The notes beneath the pieces were generated by a model. The model had not been told where the DNA came from, did no database searches, and worked only from the letters and a program-made list of their open reading frames with translations. This document shows, in pieces, positions 47,601-59,400 of a DNA stretch of 64,000 bases. A program made the translations under genes and the position numbers. The stretch's first letter is position 1, and each line of letters begins with the position of its first letter. The DNA comes from Lunularia cruciata (lineage: Eukaryota > Streptophyta > Marchantiopsida > Lunulariales > Lunulariaceae), in contig OX419757.1 of assembly GCA_948567375.1 (NCBI GenBank), positions 16,306,001-16,370,000 on the forward strand, in the 5' to 3' direction.

Positions 47601-50600
47601 AAACTTTTACATGGCCACTATAGATGTCATCAGGCCGATTCAATGAGTGTACGGATGTCTCGTCCCCTGATGCTATGACCTTGGATAAAGGTATCCTACA
47701 GTTCGTCCAACAAAAGGGCAACAGTCAGCCCGAATGACAACCCGAGAGGTTACCTACTCCACAACTATAACTAATAAGGTCACAAGGAGTAGGATTTGGT
47801 AGAAACTAGGATGATATCCTCATTGAATCAACTTTGTTGCAAAATGAAATTAACATAGCACTTGGCGAAACTCGCAACTACTCCCACATTGGAAAACGAG
47901 ACTGCGTAAGATGACGACAACCCTCCTCCTTCCTTGCCGACATCAATGCTGGTTATGTTATATACAGTAACATAGTTCCTACAGATCGAGGGGAATTTAG
48001 TAAGAAGTGCTTGGAGTGGTTACGGTGGTGGATACGAACTTCAGTACAGACTAAACGGTTCTGAATATACCCAAGGACAATCTTGGGTTCTTCAAGCCTC
48101 TCCTTGCACTTGAAGGTTTTGATGATCTCATCAAGAACCAAGATGTGGAGCTCAATAAAGGCTCCAAAGGACTAACGACTACCCAGGAATAAACTAAGTG
48201 CTTGACTACGTTCTGTAGCTTAAGAGTGGAGTTCCTACCCACTAAAATAATACTTTACAGTTTTCAAGATAGTTAGGAGATGATCAAGAATTAGTGTCGG
48301 TGAAAGAAAACAGCACAATGAACGACTGCATAAAGAATAACATAAAAACTTTATATGAGGACATAAAGGATTTGTGCCCTTCAAAATAGACACCAGATTC
48401 TACAAATGCTTACATCCTTGTGAGGGCTTGCAACTTGAAATCGCCGTCCATGGGTTAGATTCTCTGAGTAATGTAGTCCTACAGAGAGTAGGATCAATTC
48501 GACGCTTGGGATGCTCACTGAAATCCAATTAAAATTGGAAAAAAACTGAATTGAAATTCAAAATTAAGGTTGCTTGACAGTCATAAGTATAATGTTTGGC
48601 ACAAAGTGCGATATGTGCCAGGTATTATCTAGATAAATGCATCTGAACTACTGGGAAACAAAGGGGCCAATTTAGACATCTTGAGCGTATGAATATGGAA
48701 CCCGTTCGTTAAAACATGGTTCTATACCCATGAAGGAGTGTACAAGACCCTGACATAGTGAACAGGGTGCGACAAGTAAATCCCTCATACTCGTCAATCT
48801 TAAACATATATAAGCAATGGGCAAGGAAACCGTTCGAAGAACGGGGGATCCACTTAACGGGGTACCCACTTAAGTGGTAGATTAAACCCGTCATGAATTC
48901 CTCCTGAAAGAACTCGGTTTCACACCTACGGGACCCAACTGAACAGGACATGACTTTGACACGTATCTCTTTGCCATATTTGTTATGTAAAAGCTCAAGG
49001 TGAGGATTTAGAGTCAAGTTGCTAAAAAGATGTACTAGGTTTTGAGAAAAACATAGAAATTCCCGGTAAAGTCAGCACATCCTTGACCAGAGGATGAACA
49101 TAGTGAAGAGAATCTTAAAGGCTTACAATATCTTGCACGGAGATTATATAGTATCACCAGCCAGTCTGGTAGTCACGACTGAAATCTAGGCCGCTATGGC
49201 GCAAAAGACTGAAGGTCTTAGGCAAATGGAGTTGAGTGTCTGGACAACAATCCCTGACCACACAGGTACATAAATGTATAAGAAGTTCAAAAATATCTGA
49301 GAATTCGAGGCTTGGGGTGCCGTTGGATTCCATACGTACCTCTGGATAAGCAAGAAGCGCACCGACGACAGGGGAGGCCCGAACGTCACAGATTCATGAT
49401 GGACAATAATCACTAAACTACTTCGTCCCCCATCCTTTGATGGATCCCCTACGAAAATTCGGGATCAAGCTCCTAGGTTAATGTTCCTAGTCTTATATAA
49501 AAGACTAGGAATTTATTTCGCTGCTCGCTTCCGAGCATACCTTTGCGCTGTGATTCTAAGAGGTTCAATCGTGTAGATATTCTATCTCCTGACAACTGAC
49601 AAACCGACTCAGATGGTGAAGGATATACGATGCACCTTCCAGATTGTGTGGCTTTGGGCAATGTGACTTTGATATAAAGAACTAGCAAAATATTACCACA
49701 ACCTTGTTCTTTGAAAGATATCGTTACGGTAATCTGATCGTTAAGGCAAGTCTCCATGTATAGAAAGCCAAAGTGTGCAGATTACTACCCTGACAGGCAC
49801 TGAGCTAGTACAACTGAAGAATTGCGCATATTTCGTGGAAGAAAATACCTATTTTCATAAGCCGAGATCCATTGTATGAAAATGCGAAGAAATAAAAGAT
49901 TCCCGGCGTAGAAATCCGCCAACTTCAGGAGTAGAAGGCTTTTATTAGAACTATGCAGTTTATACGGCCAAAAGCTTTCGGAGAAGTCATGCTCATGAGC
50001 CGCTGTTTATGTTCGTCTCAGATGATCAGGAGATTAGGGAGCTAAAGATCTGTCAGGTCCTTCGCCGGCTGCACTACGCTCCGCAAGGAGCAATCCCGTG
50101 CAACAAGCTCAAGGGAAACGAGTCGAGAACTCCTGACAAGATATAGCCTTGAACTTTGAAGAAAGGCAAAAGTAGCAGCTAGTATGCAGCCGAAAGGGAT
50201 ATTCTTTATTCAGAGAAACGAAGCTGGTAACATAAAGACCTTTCCAGGAATTCAGTAAACTAGATTGGATCTGAAACTGCTCCACTACCCACACGATTTC
50301 AAGATACCTGTCTGGTTATGAGGTCCGTTACTCTGGTGATCACCATTCTGTTGAGCAAAGTTAACAGTTGTCACGATAACGGTGAACAGCCATTTCACCA
50401 AAGATTGGCTGTTTCCATCTTGTAATACTTGAGATCTTACCTTTCAGTGTGGATATTTGTTACTTGGATGGTCCACCAAGAGTAGAGATGTAAGATCTCG
50501 AAACCATGGAAATCTGCGCATCTCCATGAATGCTAGCATCCTCACCTTTGGATTGATAATTTCCTGTTTCATGATAGCGACTCGGAGTGAGCCTTACCTT

Positions 50601-51967
50601 GCCCGTCGAGTTCCTGGCAGTGAACTTAACACCACGCAGTAACAGGGATCTTTCAAACACTCATCTTCTAGCGCGAAACAGGGAACTACTATCCTTTCTT
50701 CCAATATAATAACGACTAGGGGACAGACAATGCGTTTGGCATTAGTCCAGACAAAAAGAAGTCGGGAGATGGAACGTACTGAATATTATCGATCTTAGGC
50801 TGTTAACTTAAAAGAGTATAATGTTCAAGAGAGAATAGACATTATCTTACAACATCCATTCAAGGGCGTACTTTGGATGCAACCGACTCGTCAAAGCTGC
50901 TACATTAAAGATCGCCCGACGATACTTTCTGATGAGTGCCTACTGTCAATACAAGTGCTGCATTATTATTCCCCGCTCCTTCTCAAGTTGGAAACGAAGG
51001 GCAGGAGATTGACTCACTCTTATAGGCTCTAACGTTCTTCTTCACATACGCTCAGATCCTTTACCCTACTCCCTCTACTTTCGTAAATCGAAAATCAGCA
51101 TCATTCGTCGTGAGACCCTATCATCAAGTTGAGACATCAGCATGAGAGCAACTTACTTGGCCAGACCGAGAAGTTCATCAAGCTTCGGTTTCTCCGCAAA
51201 TATTTCTACAAGAATATGCTGGGCTTCGAGCTCATTATACTCTTCGAACTGGAAAGTGTGACTTTCATTCCAAGAAGGACGTGTTTCGTGGTCTGGCAAT
51301 TAAAGCAACCACAGAGATTTAGAAAGCGTTGATGGAGATGCGGATCAATTCTACATCGCAATGTAGAAAGCAAGAGTTAAAAACAGCTCGCAGAAATGCA
51401 GTAATGATGAAGGACGTCTCACTTGTGACAGTGTTCGTGGTGAACTGGTGACTCCCACACACGATGGCTGCGTACGCATCCTCTGTAGCTGCATCACAAA
51501 TGCGAGTATCTATTTTACTGTCAGCACTTTTCCCTTTACAACTTGCTCAGGAATTCAACACGCTGCATCCCTTGTACACCCACGTTTGAAAACAGCTGGA
51601 TCTAAATTGCTTTGATCGTATCATTCACTTGGCGCTTCACTGTTTCCCATCGTCTCCTCTATGATCCACGAAGTCAATATATTTCAAGGCTTCCAGATTG
51701 TGACATGATGATGCATCACAACGCCATTGGTCTTTCTCCGAGTAATGCAGGTGTCGTGGAGCATGTACGAGGTGAAAGAAGCCCTGGAAAATCTGATACA
51801 TTGGTGCTTCATATTGAACTCACATTTGATTCACTTCCGATCGACTTTTTTTGGTTCAACTCAGCAAATTGCGCTTACATCGACTTACCACTAACCGATC
51901 CACCATCCGTGGCATTCAGCAGATTTGCAGAGACTACGGTTACATGCAGCAAGCCCCCCGGGGCCAT
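44644..51967 (-). CDS. C2-domain protein with Pro-, Gln- and Lys/Glu-rich tail (709 aa, seven exons)
   Basis: Exons (minus strand): 51,967-51,889, 51,488-51,423, 51,292-51,157, 47,695-47,581, 47,072-46,508, 46,315-46,274, 45,770-44,644. All introns are GT-AG, phases agree at each junction and the total is 2,130 bases with one stop. The start MAPGGLLHVTVV begins the first C2 strand. Residues 1-132 form a C2 domain, with EDAYAAIVCGS, TRPSWNE, HILVEIFAE, IPLSKV and GHVKVSMKW in the expected order. Usual calcium-loop aspartates are sparse, so calcium binding is doubtful. Residues 133-334 are Ser/Pro/Gly-rich. Residues 335-709 contain about seven KPRN.IIPSQQQQ repeats and a final charged stretch (KKAEKAARKAEKELQKAEKE). 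The architecture recalls plant SRC2-like C2 proteins that bind membranes through C2 with a flexible tail. The role is unknown. Intron 3 is 3.46 kb. Confidence 0.85.
47696..51156 (-). other. Large third intron of the C2 gene
   Basis: At 3,461 bases it is far longer than the gene's other introns (170-740 bases). It splits the C2 domain in phase 2 between GLAK and IPLSKV, and no extra exon is needed. It contains several minus-strand open stretches (48,709-49,017, 49,473-49,757) that match no protein I know and cannot be spliced in phase. Base composition is higher in GC than the transposon block. An inserted foreign segment, possibly of organellar origin, is conceivable but not shown. Confidence 0.6.
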
Positions 51968-52641
51968 GGCCGCTGTCCTTCTGCAAAATTCGCTACTCCT
52001 CCAGTCTTGCTAATGCTCTGCTCTGCTTCCTGGTGCACCGAGTTTGTTCCCCAGCTTGGTGCACCGAGCTCAGTCTCGCTAACTTGCACCGGGCATTCCA
52101 ATCAAACAGCCTCACTGCTGCTTCAGGTTTTGCTTCTAGGCGCAACGACCTCACGCTCACCTGCTTCTACCGCGTATTCGAGTCCAGCAGCAGGTTTGCT
52201 GCTTCCACCGCTTGGTACACCGTGCGTGCTCGTTCTCGCTTGTACCACGCATAACAATCTAGTTTCGAACTCGCCATTGACCCACTTCTGGCTCTCTTCA
52301 TGCAGTGTTCACCGTGGGCCCAATCGCCACCGAGACCTTCCCGCAATCGTGCAGCAAAATGTCCATCCGCACCGCAACAGAACCAGTGCATAGCGTTGAC
52401 GATCGTTTGCTCCCGTTAGCCTTTCCCATTACATAAAATAAAATTTAAACAATCCCGATTCGCGAATCACCTGAAGTTCGCTTCCAGCCAATCAATCCTA
52501 ACTTCCATCATTCTACAGTTCCTCCGTCTGTCGTCTTCTTCTTAGTCCCTCTCGTCTTTAATCTCCACGCTCTCCTCTGCAACGTTTAGGTCCGCCCTGC
52601 CTATTTTCAGCCTCCACAACCCACCGTTTTGTTCCTTCTGC
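51968..52641 (-). promoter_or_regulatory. Upstream region of the C2 gene
   Basis: CpG-containing, pyrimidine/purine-biased DNA directly before the start codon at 51,967. It should hold the 5' untranslated region and core promoter, but I can point to no convincing TATA box or factor site. The open frames on both strands here are composition-driven. Confidence 0.35.
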
Positions 52642-53100
52642 ATGAATAATCATCTTCCCCATCTCAACATTCGTCCCGTCTCACAAGGCACCCGGAACAC
52701 TCCTCCCCCACTGTTCCTCCGTTCTTCCAGCCTTGCACCAATTCATCTCTCGCATGCCTTCCTTCTTCGCCCTTTAACTCTGTCACAACTACAAGACAAC
52801 CTTACTCCCACTGCTCCTTGCTTTCGCTTTAGTTTCGGACACCGCGACTCCCTCATCAACTCCATAATTTCACTTTCTGTCCGTCTGCTCGATCTCCCCT
52901 TTCCGCGCCACCTCGGGAGAGGCCATCGACAGCTGCGGGGATCGGATCATACCGCCGGCAGGCGGGTGAGCGAGCGGGCCGACTTCCTACGAGGGGAATC
53001 TTTCCATCAGGAACGAATCCGATCATTGGTTGAATGTGGACTGGCTTGTCCGTCAGTCCCTTCAGGAAAGCAAACATTGTTCAGATGTTGATAGGTCCTG
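52642..53100. other. GC-rich segment with opposing open frames, status unclear
   Basis: A 149-codon frame at 52,642-53,091 (+) and a 73-codon frame at 52,856-53,077 (-) overlap. The plus frame is Leu/Ser/Arg/Pro-rich with no domain. The minus frame begins MFAFLKGLTDKPVHIQPMIG and could be a first coding exon, but I found no partner exon. CT-rich DNA and CpG richness suggest a 5' untranslated or promoter region of an unrecognised transcript. Confidence 0.3.
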
Positions 53101-56100
53101 TGCTAAAGTGACTTCTTCTTAAAGTGTGGGAAAACATCCAGTGAGATAAGGCGACCGCGTGTGATAACAAGAAGGATGGGAAGCCGTACAAGGAAAAGAC
53201 ATAGGGGGTAAAACATCCAGTAACTAGTCCCTTTTGACCGATACCGTCCCATCATCCAAGATATTCGCACATGCCTATGCAAACACTTTTTCTTTTGGTT
53301 CTAGAGAGAAAACACAATACCCTGCACTTAGAGCTTTTGGTTGGTAAGGTTCCCTGTGGGCAGAATCTACCGAGTTAAGGACATACGGTACAGAAACTCT
53401 TGGACCTTATAATCCGACTTTGCCCCAATAATTTAGTAAGGTTGCGGGCTGTGCTTTGGTTTAAATCGGTAGCGCGAGACCAATTTCAAGACCCTTAACT
53501 AGTCTTGACAATGGCCAAGTCGTCACTTAATGTTCAAGAACGAGCGGAGAAAAGCCTGATTGGAATACAGGGAACTCGCCAAAAGTCAAAAGTGGACAAA
53601 ACATTAGGAATAACGTGACTATCGTCAACCTGATGGAGCACGCTCAAACATCGTCAACAAAACACTTATTTGCATCCACCTCATGTGATGTCATTCCCTT
53701 GGCAGTGATGTTTTTTTAAGAAGTAGTATGAAGGTCACATGACATGATTGATATTTAGAAGTTTCTCAGGAATTGAAGCTTGATTTGCGTAGTATGACAA
53801 GTGTTAGATTTGCATGCCTAGTCTAGATCAACCTGCTAATAGTTTCTGCTGAGCAAAGAAAAACAAGCACATGGGACGAGGATCCTGAAGAAGAGAGGAT
53901 ATAATCCAAAAGCCCCAACAATGTGTTGCACGGGATTTGGAGAACGTGCATGTTGAACGTGGAAAGTCCTCCATTAGAATGACGTCTATCGCATCCTTAG
54001 GAAAAACGATGCGATTCGACAATGAGAGATAGGTGGGAAACCAACTATTCCTGACTGAGTCCGGTACCATGCACCTCGCGAACGTCCACCGAGCGGACGG
54101 AAGTGGAAAGGCCAGTTGCAAAAGAAGTACTGCGGCAGGGAACTTACCGTTCCAAAGGGAGGACCGTCCCGGATGAGTCCACTGATACGATCCGGTGATA
54201 CATGCGGAATACTGCTAATCGAGGGTCTAAACACACGGAATCCCACCACCTAGATTTAGACGGATATCTCTGTGAATGCAGAGTATTAGGAATGTCCAGC
54301 ATTTGGTTGAGTCGAAAGCGCTGGCGAAGCTAAACTTCGTGGCAAGAGGAAAGTCGAAGAAGCTTCATTCCCACCGAGATGAAGGTGCATACTTCATTCC
54401 CATGAATTTTAGGAACGCATCTTGACATTAATGTAGGGGTTTTTATAGCAACCTTACCTAACAAGGGAGAATGTGTATGTTGACGTAGTAAGGTTGGTGA
54501 ATGGAAAGGTTGGTGACCTCTTGAGTCGGTCCTTATTCTCTTGCATTTAGAAATAAAGGAAGAAACATGCTGTATTTGTTGCAAGTTTCAACAAAATGAG
54601 AGCATTCTCGAGACATTGTTAGCCTATTGCATGCAACAAGCATCTTTTAGTTGTGCGAAGGCTCCTAGTTCGTAATGATTTGACTCTGGTTGTTGACGGA
54701 ATACTGGATAGACTCTCTTTGATTGCTCTCATGAGTCTGTCCAAAGCCGTATTGAAATCTTTAACTTTTTCAAACCAGTGACTCGTTTTACTCTGCATCC
54801 TAGCATATCTCTTTGTTAAAGTTTCTAACAATGTAACATGCAAGGTGCTTCTTCCAATTCCTTCTTGAAGTATGCTTGATATAAATACGAAACATGTTTA
54901 TAGCTTACGTACTATTCCTACCAGTATTCAGTGATATTTGGATCGAGTTCTACTTTACTGCACTTGTTCACACTGGATGAGGAATTCATTAGTGACCAGA
55001 AATGTTACGCTTCAGGTCACAAGCATCCAATTTGCTGTAGCGGTAAAAGAGTTTACACAGTAAAACATTCCTAATGATCCGAGACCGAGAAGTCCACTGT
55101 CGAGATACTGCCAGACCAAGTGGCTATACTGTTTACTCAAGGAGAGCAGTCTTAACTTCAATGAAGCGTGCCACTTGTACGCTGTCTCTACAAAAAGCAA
55201 TCGCCAGGTGTTTGCGTACCTGTGCAACGCTTCTCTTTTTGACATCAGTCATCTCTATATCGTGATTCCCATTCCGTTTGCATTCTAGAGTCGATTTCCT
55301 CTAGTCGTGATGAATCCGTCGTTTTCCTCTGCAACATCACTTGTCCGAGAGCTAATCTCAGTCTTTTAGACGCTTATTTTGTCATTGCCTTCGTTCAAGG
55401 GGGGTACGGGTGCATATTGCACGCTACGAGATTTTGAGTATGGAATGGGGTGAGTGGAAGGCCACGACATAGCAGTGGTCAACGACTGTAGCGCGCCGAT
55501 CTTGTCCTTGGCGCAGGATAACAATCTTACTCCTAATGTTACAATTGGGGCTGCAATACTTTAGATATCCTGGTGAATGCCAGGAGTTGTTCTACAAATA
55601 AGTGACCTATCTGACGTCTGCGAAGGTCGGCATGACGGGGAAGGGAAACAGTTTCTTCGATTACAAACTTGATTATGGTAGTTATTTGATCATCTTCAGA
55701 ACAACGAACCATAATCACATACACTTAACTGACGAAGGTTAAGCAGAAGCTCCTTTTTGTGAATTGCTGCTTTCCAGATGCAATAGATATATAGTTTCTG
55801 GACGAATAAACGGTCAATTTTTGAAAGACAACCTTTGGTTTTAGTACTTTAAGTGAGCGAAACTCCTGGAGTTAGCACTCCACACCATAGGTCACGGTGG
55901 CGATTTCAGAAAACTTAAAGTACTTAAAGTTCAGAAACTTAAATTAGAGTCCCATGTAACGTCTGCCTTTAGTCATAAGCTCTCAAGACCATCCGTGAAT
56001 CCAATTGGACATGAGAAGTCCGAAAGTCCCGTGATTCAATTTGATTCAATTTTCCGTTTGATTCAATTTTCCCAGCAAGCTGAGTTGAGAAATTTTACTC

Positions 56101-56484
56101 AAAGATGAAAGTATAAAATCCACAATGTAGTCACAGAGTTAAACGAATTCTATGGACAGATGACAACCACTTTCATTACTGTGGCCGTGGCTGTCTAGAC
56201 ACGAGGAAAATGAGTTGTACTAGGATATCAGGTGCCAAGTCCATACATGCGCCCTTGCTGACACATGTCGCTGTACTTTCTGAGTCATTGCTGCAGGAGC
56301 AGCTACATAATCTAAACCCTTGATATATCAAACTTCACTCTGTCAAGTTTCTTCTTTCCGTTTGGCAAACTTGGCCCGTTTCAACAGAAAGTAAAGATCG
56401 GGAATACGAGGGAGAAACACGGCTGTGGAGAAAACCTAGGTCGATGCTATAACTATCTTTATCACAGAATCTATAGAGAGTTCA
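53101..56484. other. Intergenic DNA between the two genes
   Basis: No protein recognised. Minus-strand pieces at 53,828-54,249 show an exon-like end (PDRISGLIRDGPPFG followed by a GTAAGT donor at about 54,147), but no in-phase partner was found. GTTTGATTCAATTTTCC is tandemly repeated near 56,037-56,073. The right end holds the 3' untranslated region of the exonuclease-KH gene. Confidence 0.4.
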
Positions 56485-59400
56485 TCATAGCATTCTTCCT
56501 CTTAATATCGCCTCGGCCTTCCTCACTTCTTTCACAGCTCCAATGACAAACACCTGGACAGAAAGGACGAATGTAATATGAGATAGACTTAGACTATCTT
56601 TGATGCGAGGAATTTTTAACCACAAAACTTGTCGCAACTCCCCAATTGGTTTAGAAAGAAGATTTAGAAAACATTCAGGTGACATATATGAGTACTGGGG
56701 ATTCAAACCCGCTTAGGACCGAATCGATGCTAACCGGAGACATGCAGATGGAAGCAAGTAAAGACATGCTAGAACCATGCAAACCGAAGACATGCTGATC
56801 TAAACAATTATATATGATGCAAGGCTAAGCAAGTGCGAATATTCAGGTGACATATAATCAAATTTACCTTGTCGGGGGGTCCTTTAGCACCACCAACAAA
56901 AATATCAGCCCTGTAGGTAAATGCAACAACAGTTAGTCTTATCAATAGTAAGTCCCATCATGTTTGATCAATCTCTAAACATGATTTCCAAACAAGAAAT
57001 GCATGAGACACAATTTAGGCTTATAGAGACAAAAAGATCACAGGATCTTCTTCATGACAGATGATGATGACTGACGGTGCTAATCATGCAAGACGAGCCA
57101 AATAAGCGAGATACTAACTCCTCTAGAGGCATGTGCTTTTCAAGGCAATCTATTTATGTTTCCATCAATCGAAAGTCGCGCATCAAACTCTCTTACCAGA
57201 GCATTCCTTTTCATGTGAATAACCAACAACCATGGATTGACCTCAAAAGACTACGACTGACCTGCAAGACTGTTTGATAGAAAGAATTGAAGATCCTTTC
57301 TTGCCGATAATACGACCCATCTTTCCGGGTATGACATCAACTACTGCCAATACTTCTTCCTCAGAGGACATGCCGTCTCCTACTCGAACAAAGTCTGCAA
57401 CATATTGTGCACTTCGAAAGTTGGGAACGGCAACCAACAATCTTTTCCGAATTCATGGAATCAAAAAGGTAGATTGTTTTCTCAAATTTATCAAAAACTG
57501 GAACTGCAACAAGAGGCTGGTCTACCATGATGGCATTTCATATACTTAAGATTCCTAGGTTGGCAACGGACTCAGGAATCCGACCAAGCTTTTCCTACCT
57601 GACAGAGGAGGTGGTGAAGGCCAGCCTACAAAATTATCACCAATAGCACAAAAGCACCTGCAATACAATGCTCCTCGAACATTGAGCTGCCACATGGAAA
57701 ACTGTTGCAAAGAAGTGATCATCTTGTGGTGGATGCACAGAAGAAAGCGAACATCGTCGGCGGCAACACGCGTCATCCTTTCAGTCCAGGGTCTGTGAGT
57801 CCAGAATTGCGGGTCCTGGTCAGAAATAAGCACCGCAAGTTAGCTCCAGATTCCAGAGTTAGCACATTTGCCAAAATAAATGTCCGCAAATTCGAGAATC
57901 ATAACTGCCACTTTGAATTTCAGGCTTCCTTGATGCTATTCTGACAGTGATCGAATCTCCGAAACTAGAGCTAGACGAAAACATAATCGGCTATTTCAAG
58001 TTCTACAAGTCCCCATGAAGCCTGATCACTTACGCAATTTCGTTGCTGAATATGTTTCCCTTAAACACTATTTTGGCTACGTAGGATAAAGCGATATGTA
58101 ACCAACTATGTATTTATTTATTTATTTTTATACATTGATATTTATACGTACTGGCTTCATGCGTCCAGAGAAATTATATCTCCTCGAGACGAAAGAAACT
58201 GAGAAGCCCCGCTAGGTAGAGATCCAATATCCAGCTCACGACGATATTGGGTGTATCAATTATCTATATGAGATGGTGGCCGCAACAGAGTGAAGACCGT
58301 GATAGAACATTGTCAAAGAAAATCTCACCTTCTTCAGAAGACTTCGCACTTCCTCTTTCTCATCATACACAACACCTGTAAGTAGACAATTAAACATTTA
58401 TTGACTACTTTTCACAAACGTGATTGAGTGCATGTTTGCGCAATGCCAAACACAAAATGGAGGTCGCAAACATCAGCCGGCTACGCATGTCTTATGACTC
58501 AAGAAAAAGTTCCAACTCAAGGGCTGCCTTCACATAGACATCCTACAGTGTCTTGGTTTAAACAGTCGCCTCAGCAATGAAAGGCCCACGGGACTGAGAC
58601 TGGGAAGAAACAGCACCACAATAACGTTCGTCAGAGAGCAGATCCACGAATGAGATGTAATCATCAGGCACCCACTTTTTACCCTCCTGCTCCTCTAAAA
58701 GGGTATACGCGATCTACATTCAGAGCAGAAGTGTAACAGAATTATGAATGTATTACTCTTCGAGTAAATTTATGGTAAACGAAGGCTGCAAAATTTGAGC
58801 TTAAAGCCAGCTTGGGCTTCACATAGCTCCGCTTGCTTTCTTGGGTTAAAGATGCCCCAGAACAGCATGCCTTCTAAAATCCCATTACTGAATAAAAAGT
58901 CTCCAATTCCAATTTCCGATCTTTGGAACTTCCTGAAGCAACTTTATGCAAATACATCCATCCATCAGAGTATTCTAAGTGTTCGGTACGAAGGCTATTC
59001 TCAACATATTCAGATGATGGAAAAGGCTCATTGTTTCAAGACATAAAGCAAGAGGACAATTCGACATTCTGGGGAGACTTGCCTGAGTGTCGAAGACATT
59101 GTGCAGCTTGATGTCGTACTGGAAAAACAATGCCTGTAAAACCAACGCATATTATCTACGGACATTAGCTCGTATTTATGATCTCTACCACCCCAATCCA
59201 GGACGACATTATCAGTGTGCATACGTACAGGATAACCTTTAAACTATACCTAAGCTGATGTTTCTTGAGCACTTACTAGGAGAGAGAAGAGGCTCCTGGA
59301 CTTCACTAGACTATACCTAGGAAGCAATTAAATTAAATATGCATGATCACAGTTCACAAACCTCACTATCCCGTTTGCAGTCGTGCACCACCTTTGTGAT

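Noticed and set aside
49000-50300. Organelle-derived insert in the C2 intron
   Set aside because: GC and phrases such as CGCTCCGCAAGGAGC recall mitochondrial DNA, but no organelle gene could be identified, so it is not listed as a feature.
51612-52393. Plus-strand frames of up to 180 codons
   Set aside because: They overlap the first C2 exon on the other strand; composition is Ser/Pro/Leu-rich with no domain.
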